A stretch of DNA of 64,000 bases from Oscillospiraceae bacterium (GTDB lineage Bacteria > Bacillota > Clostridia > Oscillospirales > Ruminococcaceae): positions 186,001 through 250,000 of the forward strand of contig JAJQDP010000006.1 in NCBI GenBank assembly GCA_021202155.1, written 5' to 3'. A program made the translations under genes and the position numbers. The notes under the pieces were generated by a model. The model had not been told where the DNA came from, ran no database searches, and saw only the letters and a program-made list of their open reading frames with translations. Of this stretch, positions 17,664 through 25,451 are shown piece by piece (positions within the stretch are counted from its first letter, which is position 1; every line of letters starts with the position of its first letter).

Positions 17664-20242
17664 CACCTGTCTTCTCTTAACATTTCCATGATGGAATACT
17701 TATTTATACTTAGCTTCGAGCCGAAGCAGATTGCGAATGTTACCACAAACATAACCAGTAGCATTATAAGAAGCACAGGCGTTGTTAAGCCATAAGTCGC
17801 AAGAGCTGTGAACAGTGTTGAAATAATGGCAGTCGGGCTTACACCTGTAATAAGACTTGAGATATTGAGAAGCAAGTAATATCCCAGATAGCTGAAAACT
17901 GCCACAACTACCGACACAATGCTTCTCACCATAGATTTCCGAATAAGCTCAATATTCCTCTGCCGCTTCGACATTCCGATTGCCTGCAATATGCCATATC
18001 GTTTCTTTTCGCTTTCGGTTTCGAGCCTCAGTGTGCTTACAAGAATCAGAAGCACCACAATCGCTATGCACACGCCGCTCACAATAATCATGATGATAGA
18101 TTGCTGGTAAACCTGGGCATTGGCATAGTTGATTTCTCTTTGGCTGTTGAGCCTGTAGAAGAAAACATCTTGTATATCATTTGTAGGATCTTTTGTCAGC
18201 TTCAGGATATTCGACATTGCAGTATCGGTTGCAAGGTTCTCGGCGTTTGTATTTGTGTAAACCAAAGCTTGGTAATACTCTGCCTCGCTTTGACCGTGAT
18301 ATAACATTACGTCGTCGATATTCCAAACCTTGTTTTCGGGGATTTCGTCAAGGATATTCTGGAGAAGTGCCTTTGAACATATGACAAAATCGGTGTCAAA
18401 CATAGCAGTACCGTTTCCGGCAAATTCGAATGTATCAGAGATAAACTCCATAGTGAATGGCAACGTATCACTGATAGTTGGAACTGTCTGTAAAGAAGCG
18501 ACATTTACTGATATGCTTACCAACTCCGATGGATCTTCACTGAGAACATAGCCATAAACACCCATACTATTTGCATAGTCGATATTGACGGTGGCATCAT
18601 CGTCGACTTCGAGCGCAGTTTCTCCCACGCCTTCTACAGTCTGAACAATAACCGATTCGCCATTTTCATATTCGGTTTCATCTACACCGGCAACGTCAAG
18701 GAACTTTGCTACATCTTCATAATCCATTACAATCACGCTTGCATTCATCGCCGCGTCGCTACTGCCAGTTGTAAGAACAGAGTAGAAGCATGAGAAGGCT
18801 ACTACATCAGTAACCCCGGGAGCCGATGAAATCTCGGATAACGTACTGTTATCAAGATAAACCGCAACATTGTTATGACCTTGATATGGATAGAAGCAAT
18901 ATGACCACTTTGAAGTCCATTCCTGATAGTTGTTCAGCGGCTCAGCTACGTTTATTGTCGTGAAGATGGTAGAAACAGAGAGAAGAATCGCCATTAGCAT
19001 TATAAGGACACGGCGGAATTTGCCATAGAAGTTCGACTTTTTGCGTTGCATTCCCATTCTTCCGGTGAGAGGAGTTGCGAGGGCTACCTGAATGGTGAGC
19101 ATTCTGACGAGAAGCACTCCCACAATCCAGACGGCAGCCGAGGTGAGAAGATAGTTCCATGGGAGACTTACCGCAATATTGACCGAGCCGGAATAGACAC
19201 TCAGCCCAAGAAGAGCCTTGATTCCGACAAGTCCGAGCAAAGTTCCCAACAGAAGAGCCGGAACGCAGAGCATAAGTGCTTCCACAAGAATAAGCAGTCT
19301 GACCTGACCTTTTGATGAGCCAATGCTCCTGAGCCTTACAATCTTCCTGACATCCGATTGCATTTGCAGGATATAAATCATGACGACCGCCAACAGAGTT
19401 ACAGCTAAGACAAGCCAAACGTAGAAAGTATTGAGCTGAGCCTCTTCGGCTTCCATAGACATGACAGAGTTTACGGAGACATATCTGACGTTCAGGTCTT
19501 CCCTTACGCTCCACAGATAACTGTTGACCTCCGATTCAAATGTTCTTTCATAGCCGGATCTGACGGTGAAGAAATATGTATACTCGGGAGAAACGCTTGC
19601 CTCCGAGTCGAGAGATTCTGTCGCCTCAGCCAACAATTCGTTTATGCCATCTTCCGAGAGAATAGCTTCGTTGAGCGAGGCGTTTGTGTCCCAGAGACCC
19701 GTGTACTGCTTGATAACTCCGACAATCTTATAGGTCTTCTCTATAACCGTGGATTCTTCACCGGATTCCGAATAGAAAGTAAATCTCAGAGTGATTGAAG
19801 AAGCGGAAGCTAAGCCAAACTCAGTAAGCTCAGTCGATTCTATAGCAATTTCGTTGCTTGCCTTGGGAAGCCTTCCACTTTCTAAGATTATGCCCATATC
19901 AAGCATGGAGTCGTCGACTGTTCCGAAATTCAAAGATCCCATAACAGTATCGCCAAGCACGGCATTGGTAGCCCCATAGTTTACGCTTGTTGCGATGTCG
20001 TCAACCCACTCTTCGCTTTCAAGATACTCCAAATCGCTGTCGATGCCATCCGTAATAGCCCCATACCACGAGCCGTATGTATCAAGCCGGAGCTGTGAGT
20101 TGGTTTCTGCAATGCTTGAGGTATAGCTAAGAAGTATTATCGCGAAAGTGAACGATACAAGCAGGACGAAGAAAATCAGGAGGGATTGACGTTTTCTTCG
20201 TTTTATGCCTTCAAATGCGAGACCGAATATGGTTTTGAACAT
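17663..20242 (-). CDS. FtsX-like ABC transporter permease, copy 2
   Basis: 859-residue paralog of the following gene, with the same membrane layout. The N-terminal 78 or so residues are identical at base level, the central and outer domains have diverged, and the C-terminus FAICFGSKLSINKYSIM is again the same. The ATG at 20242 has AAAGGAG at good spacing. Its stop lies 5 bp before the ATG of copy 1, so the two are translated from one message and could form a heterodimeric permease. A promoter is at 20286-20314. The substrate is unknown; family members export peptides, lipoproteins or antibiotics. Confidence 0.85.
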   Translation of the reverse strand: MFKTIFGLAFEGIKRRKRQSLLIFFVLLVSFTFAIILLSYTSSIAETNSQLRLDTYGSWYGAITDGIDSDLEYLESEEWVDDIATSVNYGATNAVLGDTVMGSLNFGTVDDSMLDMGIILESGRLPKASNEIAIESTELTEFGLASASSITLRFTFYSESGEESTVIEKTYKIVGVIKQYTGLWDTNASLNEAILSEDGINELLAEATESLDSEASVSPEYTYFFTVRSGYERTFESEVNSYLWSVREDLNVRYVSVNSVMSMEAEEAQLNTFYVWLVLAVTLLAVVMIYILQMQSDVRKIVRLRSIGSSKGQVRLLILVEALMLCVPALLLGTLLGLVGIKALLGLSVYSGSVNIAVSLPWNYLLTSAAVWIVGVLLVRMLTIQVALATPLTGRMGMQRKKSNFYGKFRRVLIMLMAILLSVSTIFTTINVAEPLNNYQEWTSKWSYCFYPYQGHNNVAVYLDNSTLSEISSAPGVTDVVAFSCFYSVLTTGSSDAAMNASVIVMDYEDVAKFLDVAGVDETEYENGESVIVQTVEGVGETALEVDDDATVNIDYANSMGVYGYVLSEDPSELVSISVNVASLQTVPTISDTLPFTMEFISDTFEFAGNGTAMFDTDFVICSKALLQNILDEIPENKVWNIDDVMLYHGQSEAEYYQALVYTNTNAENLATDTAMSNILKLTKDPTNDIQDVFFYRLNSQREINYANAQVYQQSIIMIIVSGVCIAIVVLLILVSTLRLETESEKKRYGILQAIGMSKRQRNIELIRKSMVRSIVSVVVAVFSYLGYYLLLNISSLITGVSPTAIISTLFTALATYGLTTPVLLIMLLVMFVVTFAICFGSKLSINKYSIMEMLREDR

Positions 20243-20248
20243 GTTTAT
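20010..20248 (-). repeat. 239-bp exact repeat, copy 2
   Basis: Direct-repeat partner of 17425-17663, offset by 2585 bp. Recombination between the two would delete one permease and leave a single hybrid gene. Confidence 0.93.
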
Positions 20249-20285
20249 TTCTCCTTTCGTCTCCATTCAATTAAATCATAGTAAT

Positions 20286-20314
20286 ACTATACCATATTTC
20301 TACCAGTTTGTCAA
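20286..20314 (-). promoter_or_regulatory. Promoter of the permease pair
   Basis: Minus strand -35 TTGACA (20309-20314), 17-bp spacer, -10 TATAGT (20286-20291). Confidence 0.78.
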
Positions 20315-20360
20315 CTATCATTTTTACATAACTTTCATAATTTGCGGAAAACACTTAAAA

Positions 20361-20390
20361 AAGAAAAAGTCCGACTTGAATCGGACTTTT
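20361..20390 (-). terminator. Terminator after trmL
   Basis: Nine-bp stem AAAGTCCGA/TCGGACTTT (20366-20374, 20381-20389) with a 6-nt loop and T-rich sequence after it on the minus strand. Confidence 0.85.
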
Positions 20391-20400
20391 GGTATAATGG

Positions 20401-20898
20401 CTAATCCCAGTTGAATCTTGTAAGCTTGCCCTCCCTGGTGAGGTCGGGGTAGTCCCACTGGCGGAGGATTTCGTAGGTCGCGATGGCGACGCTGTTCGAG
20501 AGGTTCAGGCTTCTGAGGTCAGGACGCATCGGAATTCTGACGCAGGTGTCAGGATTTTCGTGGAGAAGTTCCTCTGGGAGTCCCCTGTCCTCTCTGCCAA
20601 AAAGAATGTAGCAGTTATCTTCATAGCTGACGTCGCTGTGGACGTGCCTGCCTTTGGTTGTAAAGTAGTAGTACTTGCCGCCATTGGTTCTTTCAAAGAA
20701 GTCGGATAGATTGTCATAGTATGTTATGTCAAGCTTATCCCAATAGTCGAGACCGGCGCGCTTGAGGTGCTTGTCATCGACTTCAAATCCAAGAGGCTTG
20801 ATTAAGTGAAGCTTGGCACCGGTTACTGCACACGTACGAGAGATGTTTCCTGTATTCTGCGGAATCTGAGGCTCGACCAAGACGATATTTAAGTTCAT
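20401..20898 (-). CDS. trmL: tRNA (cytidine(34)-2'-O)-methyltransferase TrmL
   Basis: 165-residue SPOUT-fold methyltransferase that modifies the wobble base of tRNA-Leu in characterised relatives. It starts MNLNIVLVEPQIPQNTGNI and has the knot-forming segments ILFGREDRGLP and IPMRPDLRSLNLSNSVAI. The length is normal. It is 9 bp downstream of the kinase gene and almost certainly in its operon. Confidence 0.94.
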   Translation of the reverse strand: MNLNIVLVEPQIPQNTGNISRTCAVTGAKLHLIKPLGFEVDDKHLKRAGLDYWDKLDITYYDNLSDFFERTNGGKYYYFTTKGRHVHSDVSYEDNCYILFGREDRGLPEELLHENPDTCVRIPMRPDLRSLNLSNSVAIATYEILRQWDYPDLTREGKLTRFNWD

Positions 20899-20907
20899 AT
20901 TGCCTCC

Positions 20908-21768
20908 TCACAATGCCGAATAGTCGGTGAAGCTGGTTCTGTTGATGAGCTCCGGCAGGCACTTTTCGAGCATGACGCCCTCACGCGGATTTGTTCCATA
21001 GCCATAGGTTGTCTTAATGGCGTACTCAAGGAAGGAGGTTGCCCTGCTCATTGCTATCGGAAGACTGTCGCCCGAGATGAGACCGCCAGTCAGGACGCTT
21101 GCAAATAGGTCGCCTGTTCCGGGATAGTGCTTGGGTATGATTTCATATGGTACGCGCCAGAAGGAGCTGTTCTTTCTGTCATAGCCGACGTTGCAGGAGG
21201 TGCCATCCATCATCGGGACGCTGGTTATAACAACCGTGTCCGGACCTTTGCCGGAAAGACGGACAAGCATACTTCTTACTTCGCTGATTGTAAGACGCGA
21301 AACCGGATAGGAAATTCCCAACAGTATCGAAGCTTCGGTGAGATTCGGAGTGATGACGTCTGCCACCGACACAAGCTCAGCCATCCGGCGGCAAAGCTCA
21401 TCTGTGTAGGTTCTGTATCTCTTGCCCTGGTCGCCCATTACCGGGTCGACAACTTTAAGTGCATCCGGGTAAGCCTTGAAGAAATCAAGACAGCAGTCGA
21501 CCTGACCTCCGGAAGCTAAGAATCCGGAATAGATGCAGTCGAAGCTTACTCCTGCAGTCTCGTAATGCCTGAGGGCTTTCGGGATGTATGAAGTCATGTC
21601 CTCCATGACAACATCTCCGAAGCCGCTTGTATGTGAGCTCATGAGTGCTGTAGGAACTGCACATACCTGGATTCCCATAATCGACAAAGTCGGAAGTATA
21701 ACCGAAAGCGAGCATCTTCCGACGCCTGAAAGGTCGTGGATTGCCGCTACTCTGTGTTGTTCATTCAT
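20908..21768 (-). CDS. Pyridoxal/pyridoxamine kinase-like protein (ribokinase fold)
   Basis: 286-residue kinase of the PdxK/PdxY group, which phosphorylates B6 vitamers in the salvage pathway. Seen: the N-terminal HDLSGVGRCSL substrate loop, the DPVMGD segment, TPNLTEA, and the anion-hole motif GTGDLFAS holding the catalytic aspartate. The start ATG at 21768 follows GAAGGGGA; a longer frame to 22011 has no support and crosses the promoter. Vitamer specificity cannot be told from sequence alone. Confidence 0.88.
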   Translation of the reverse strand: MNEQHRVAAIHDLSGVGRCSLSVILPTLSIMGIQVCAVPTALMSSHTSGFGDVVMEDMTSYIPKALRHYETAGVSFDCIYSGFLASGGQVDCCLDFFKAYPDALKVVDPVMGDQGKRYRTYTDELCRRMAELVSVADVITPNLTEASILLGISYPVSRLTISEVRSMLVRLSGKGPDTVVITSVPMMDGTSCNVGYDRKNSSFWRVPYEIIPKHYPGTGDLFASVLTGGLISGDSLPIAMSRATSFLEYAIKTTYGYGTNPREGVMLEKCLPELINRTSFTDYSAL

Positions 21769-21805
21769 TGTAATATCCCCTTCAATCTGATTCTTGACCG
21801 TTACG

Positions 21806-21834
21806 ATTATATCACTTTTCCTGGCGCAAAACAA
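21806..21834 (-). promoter_or_regulatory. Promoter of the kinase-trmL operon
   Basis: Minus strand -35 TTGTTT (21829-21834), 17-bp spacer, -10 TATAAT (21806-21811). Confidence 0.62.
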
Positions 21835-21901
21835 TCTTTTGTGAGTATTTTTTTGAAAACAGTGCAAAATACAATTACCAAGCCGAAAAGGAGAGATTTT
21901 A

Positions 21902-22081
21902 ATGAACATGAATATTCCTTCACTCTGCAAAGGAATAGCTGTAGGCGTTGTGACAGGTGCGGCGGTATACGCCGTGACGAACGCCACGAAATCCAACAAG
22001 AGAATGGTCAAGTCAAACGCAATGAAGGCAGTCCGTTCTGTCAGCTCGATGCTTGAAGGGCTCGGGTGTATGTTTTCTTAA
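21902..22081 (+). CDS. Small membrane-associated protein, 59 residues
   Basis: Short gene with a strong ribosome binding site (AAGGAGA, seven bases before the ATG). The product has one small Gly/Ala/Val-rich hydrophobic segment (GIAVGVVTGAAVYAV, residues 11-25), a basic stretch (KSNKRMVKSNAMKAV) and a hydrophobic end (MLEGLGCMF). The pattern recalls short YtxH-like Clostridial proteins with one helix and a positive linker. It is divergent from the kinase operon and followed by a hairpin at 22092-22123. Function unknown. Confidence 0.7.
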   Translation: MNMNIPSLCKGIAVGVVTGAAVYAVTNATKSNKRMVKSNAMKAVRSVSSMLEGLGCMFS

Positions 22082-22091
22082 CGCCTGCAAA

Positions 22092-22123
22092 ATGCCGCCG
22101 AAGCAAATCTGCAACGGCGGCAT
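22092..22123. terminator. Bidirectional hairpin between convergent genes
   Basis: Perfect 9-bp stem ATGCCGCCG/CGGCGGCAT with a 14-nt loop between the 59-residue gene and the convergent DUF624 gene. T runs are short on both sides, so termination efficiency is uncertain. Confidence 0.6.
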
Positions 22124-22144
22124 ACATATTGCCATAGAATATTA

Positions 22145-23104
22145 TTATCTGATGGTCTTTTTTCTTCCGGATCCGGAAGTTCTGGGTGCGGAGTTTGAGC
22201 CTGTTTCTTTTCTGTGGAAGATGCCTCCGGATTTCTCCTTTGGAGGTGCTTCCTCAAGCTCGGGAGCATCAACGAATACAGTCTCACCATCTTCATCGAC
22301 ATAGTCGAGCTCAGGATTGCGCTCGCCTCTTTCATCATAATAAGGCTGGATGACGTACTTCCTGATGACAGGATAGCAAATAAATGCATACAGGAACGCC
22401 ATAAATGTCGGAAGTATAATAACCAAAATCGCTGTGTACGGGAAGAAGATAACGACACATATAAGGACTATCGCCGTGACGACAAGGTTAACTATAGAGC
22501 CCTTGATGTCGATAGCCGTCAGCAGGAATGAGTTCTTGAAAATCTTCCATAGTCCAAGGTCAGTTGTCACTATCAGGAAGTAGATGTAGAAGTGCATCAT
22601 CAGGAAGATCACCGAACAGATAAGGCAGACAGCAAACGGAATATAGAAGGTGCTGTTGCTCTCAGCCATATTGTAGTACATTGGGAACGAAACCGAGACA
22701 GCGGAAATAAAGAGCATATCGATAACGCCCATAAATGCTCCCTGCTTGAAGTTCGACTTGAAAGCCGCCCAAAAATCATGCCACAAGAACGTTGGCTTTT
22801 CGATAGACATATTTCTTGTCAGTTTTGCCACAGCGCACGTCGCCGGACCGATGAATATTCCGCAGAGTACTACTATAAGGTAGAATGCAAGATAGTAGAG
22901 ATTGGAATCCTCACTGATAAACAACTGCATCACGATTATTCCCGCAAACATTGGTAAAAAACAGATAATGTAGATGAAGTTGAGGAGAATCAGCTTTGAG
23001 AAGTGCCCGAAGTAGAGCTCAAAAAACCTGAAGAACGGCAGCTTCTGGTCAGGATTTTTGGGAACGCCTTTTCCCGGCTCCTCGTATTTTGAAAAAAGAC
23101 CCAT
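22145..23104 (-). CDS. DUF624/YesL-like membrane protein
   Basis: 319-residue integral membrane protein with about six hydrophobic segments. Typical DUF624 features: PFFRFFELYFGHFSKLILLN near the start, the GPATCAVAKLTRNM segment near residue 90, and paired later helices. The C-terminal 80 residues are charged, with Pro and Gly, and probably cytoplasmic. It is last gene of a three-gene operon (TPR membrane protein, SpoIIM-like, this). DUF624 members often accompany sugar transporters, but none is here. Confidence 0.8.
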   Translation of the reverse strand: MGLFSKYEEPGKGVPKNPDQKLPFFRFFELYFGHFSKLILLNFIYIICFLPMFAGIIVMQLFISEDSNLYYLAFYLIVVLCGIFIGPATCAVAKLTRNMSIEKPTFLWHDFWAAFKSNFKQGAFMGVIDMLFISAVSVSFPMYYNMAESNSTFYIPFAVCLICSVIFLMMHFYIYFLIVTTDLGLWKIFKNSFLLTAIDIKGSIVNLVVTAIVLICVVIFFPYTAILVIILPTFMAFLYAFICYPVIRKYVIQPYYDERGERNPELDYVDEDGETVFVDAPELEEAPPKEKSGGIFHRKETGSNSAPRTSGSGRKKTIR

Positions 23105-23128
23105 GATTATAAACTTCCTTTCGGTCCG

Positions 23129-23707
23129 CTAAAACAGTCCGTGCGCATTCATCACGCGAAGTGCCAGACACCCAAGCGCGCTGACTACGGCACAGGAGAG
23201 AAGATATATGAAAAATCTGAAAATGTACTCTCTGAATTCGTTTGCCATTCCGAGGCGATTTTCAGTTGTAATCGAAATTGAAAAGTAACCCATCGACATC
23301 GAAACGGAGTCTCTCGCCTGAAAAATAAGAATCCCGGACGAAATTACCGAAAACAGCAGGAAAACAAGAAGCTTTGACAGGACATTTTCGCCTGCGTAAA
23401 CACACCTTGCAATAAGTCCGAGTCCCAATCCCTTGAATGCCACGAGCAGTACTTCAAAAGGCTGGAACACCGCACAGAAGCCCATGAGGAAAACCACTAC
23501 CACAAACGTTGCTGAGCTTATGAAGAATGATAGAAACGACTCAATAGCACTTTCTCTGTATGTAAGAAAGCTTGTCTCGATTAAGGACGAAATCTCGCTT
23601 TCGGGGAGATTAACGCCGATAATCGCACCTGCTAAAATTCCCACTATCAGCGCAACTACAAGCACTGTTTCAACACTTATACCGGTTTCTTTTGCGTCAC
23701 TGTTCAC
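23129..23707 (-). CDS. SpoIIM-like (DUF95) membrane protein
   Basis: 192-residue protein with about five hydrophobic segments. The central FQPFEVLLVAFKGLGLGLIA resembles the conserved core of stage II sporulation protein M, part of the engulfment complex with SpoIID and SpoIIP, so a sporulation or membrane-remodelling role is plausible. The frame starts at a GTG (23707) with GGAGG nine bases upstream; an ATG between them reads into a stop at once. It lies 24 bp before the DUF624 gene. The assignment is by motif resemblance only. Confidence 0.62.
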   Translation of the reverse strand: MNSDAKETGISVETVLVVALIVGILAGAIIGVNLPESEISSLIETSFLTYRESAIESFLSFFISSATFVVVVFLMGFCAVFQPFEVLLVAFKGLGLGLIARCVYAGENVLSKLLVFLLFSVISSGILIFQARDSVSMSMGYFSISITTENRLGMANEFREYIFRFFIYLLSCAVVSALGCLALRVMNAHGLF

Positions 23708-23761
23708 TTCATATCGCCTCCTTGTCCATACTATGAGGACAGGTTGGCAAATATGATTGTA

Positions 23762-24712
23762 CTATTCCTCAGAAGACTCTTCTTCGGAAGAAGCCTCTTC
23801 CTTGCGTTCCTCCTCTTCAAGGGCATAGGCAGTCTCAATCTTCTTGAGGAGCTTAAGGATGTCCTCGCTCTGACGAGGAGTTTTCTTGAACTTGCTGAGA
23901 GCGACGACGGTCTTTCTTGCGTTTTCGTTCTTGTGCTGGCGGAGGAATATAAGACCTAAGTACATACCAGCCCAGACCCTGATTTCGTTATTGCGAGACC
24001 TGAGAAGAGGCTTGAAGGAGTTTTCCGCGCCCTCGTAATCCTTCTGAGCATACAGAAGTAGCGCGCTCACAAAGTCCATCTCCGAGCTGTCCTTGATCTT
24101 CTCAGCGAACGGTACGCCAAGGTCAATCGCAAAGCCTGCGTTTTCAAGGTTTCCTGTTAAAATGAATATGTAAGCATAGAGCGCGTAGTAGTGAGCGGCG
24201 TCCCTGACCTTGAACTTGTCTATATCTACGTTCCTGAGGAGTTCAAGAGCGGTGTCATATCTTCGCCCATCGCTGTATTCTTTCGCAAGGCACAAATCAT
24301 TTACCGCTTCGAGATAGCTTCCTCTGAGATGCTTTTTCTTCTTTTCCAAGAGAGCGAAATACTCGGCGGAGTAGCCGGTCTTTCTTAAGACCTTCTTTGC
24401 CTTTGAACGCTGAGAAGCAAGGATACATTTTACAATGAGATAGACCAAAAGAACTATCAGAGCTATTGCAAGCATCACGCATAAAAGGCTGACTCCAAAG
24501 CTGAAATTTTCTTTGACGAACTGAGGAAGCTCGTTTCCTGCTATTGTCCCTTCTATCACAAGCCCAAAATTCAGAAATGGAAACATACTATAAAGCAGAG
24601 AATCATCAAGCAGTCCTAAAAATGGAGTCGCTATGAGAAGTGCCCAGAAAAACAGAGTCAGGCATATCATCCATATTTTAAAGTTTTTTATTTCAGTACG
24701 AGTCTTTATCAT
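23762..24712 (-). CDS. Membrane-anchored TPR-like protein
   Basis: 316-residue protein with two N-terminal transmembrane helices (about residues 14-36 and 74-96) and a cytoplasmic all-helical part with tetratricopeptide-like repeats (YALYAYIFILTGNLENAGFAI, LLLYAQKDYEGAENSF). It ends in a Glu/Ser-rich acidic tail. It is first gene of the operon behind the promoter at 24764-24792. It is likely a scaffold for other membrane proteins such as its two operon partners. Confidence 0.75.
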   Translation of the reverse strand: MIKTRTEIKNFKIWMICLTLFFWALLIATPFLGLLDDSLLYSMFPFLNFGLVIEGTIAGNELPQFVKENFSFGVSLLCVMLAIALIVLLVYLIVKCILASQRSKAKKVLRKTGYSAEYFALLEKKKKHLRGSYLEAVNDLCLAKEYSDGRRYDTALELLRNVDIDKFKVRDAAHYYALYAYIFILTGNLENAGFAIDLGVPFAEKIKDSSEMDFVSALLLYAQKDYEGAENSFKPLLRSRNNEIRVWAGMYLGLIFLRQHKNENARKTVVALSKFKKTPRQSEDILKLLKKIETAYALEEEERKEEASSEEESSEE

Positions 24713-24763
24713 ATAAACACCTCAAATTAAGCACGGCTTGATGCCGCCCATTCACATACAATT

Positions 24764-24792
24764 AGTGTATCATATTTTCGCGATAATTACAA
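24764..24792 (-). promoter_or_regulatory. Promoter of the TPR/SpoIIM-like/DUF624 operon
   Basis: Minus strand -35 TTGTAA (24787-24792), 17-bp spacer, -10 TACACT (24764-24769). Confidence 0.55.
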
Positions 24793-24849
24793 CTACTTTT
24801 TTTGCCCGAACTCAGAGTTTTGTAAAATTTCATATTTCCCAATAAGGTG

Positions 24850-24899
24850 ATTTAATGAAAACGAAAGGCATTAAATTTCTTCACATTTTCACATTAAAT
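24850..24899. promoter_or_regulatory. Candidate MarR operator
   Basis: ATTTAATG (24850-24857) and CATTAAAT (24869-24876) form an inverted repeat, and a third copy CATTAAAT (24892-24899) ends two bases before the -35 box of the marR promoter. AT-rich palindromes of this size are typical MarR-family sites. Confidence 0.6.
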
Positions 24900-24901
24900 G
24901 C

Positions 24902-24930
24902 TTGACAATTTTTGTGGGCTATGTTATGAT
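24902..24930 (+). promoter_or_regulatory. Promoter of the marR-ABC exporter operon
   Basis: Plus strand -35 TTGACA (24902-24907), 17-bp spacer, -10 TATGAT (24925-24930). Confidence 0.82.
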
Positions 24931-24982
24931 TCTAATGTTAAATAGTTTTTATCAAAACTTCATTGAAAGGATAGTGTTATTT

Positions 24983-25438
24983 ATGGCAAACACCAGAAAA
25001 GAACAATACGAAAAGTGCATCAACCAGTTCGCAAGATTCGACCGTCTTCGTCGCCAGCAGATAGACAAGTATGTTGACACCCTCGGTTTAAGAGGAAGCC
25101 AGCATTCAATGCTTATCGAAGCAAGCCGCGACTCAAGACTCTGCCAGAAGGATTTGGCTGAGAAGATGGAAATCTCCCCTGCCGCTGTAACTGTTACTCT
25201 CAAGAAGCTCGAAACCCAGGGCTACATCGAAAGAACTCCTTCTTCCGACGACTCAAGAGTCAACAACATTGCAATCACTTCCAAGGGCAAGAACATCGTC
25301 AAGAAGACAAATGATTTCTTAGCTGTTATCGATGAGACCTCCTTCGAGGGCTTCACTGATGAAGAAATTGCAACCTTCAGCGGTTACATGAAGAGACTTA
25401 TCGAGAACATTAAGGCATATGCTAATGCTGAAAATTGA
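24983..25438 (+). CDS. MarR family transcriptional regulator
   Basis: 151-residue winged-helix repressor-type protein. The DNA-binding part is clear (QKDLAEKMEISPAAVTVTLKKLETQGYIERTPSSDDSRVN), framed by dimerisation helices. The ATG at 24983 lies 11 bases after AAAGGA; a GTG three codons earlier is too close to it. It is 13 bp upstream of the ABC exporter genes in the same operon, the common layout in which the regulator senses the exported compound and represses its own promoter. Confidence 0.9.
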   Translation: MANTRKEQYEKCINQFARFDRLRRQQIDKYVDTLGLRGSQHSMLIEASRDSRLCQKDLAEKMEISPAAVTVTLKKLETQGYIERTPSSDDSRVNNIAITSKGKNIVKKTNDFLAVIDETSFEGFTDEEIATFSGYMKRLIENIKAYANAEN

Positions 25439-25451
25439 GGGGAGCTAAAGG

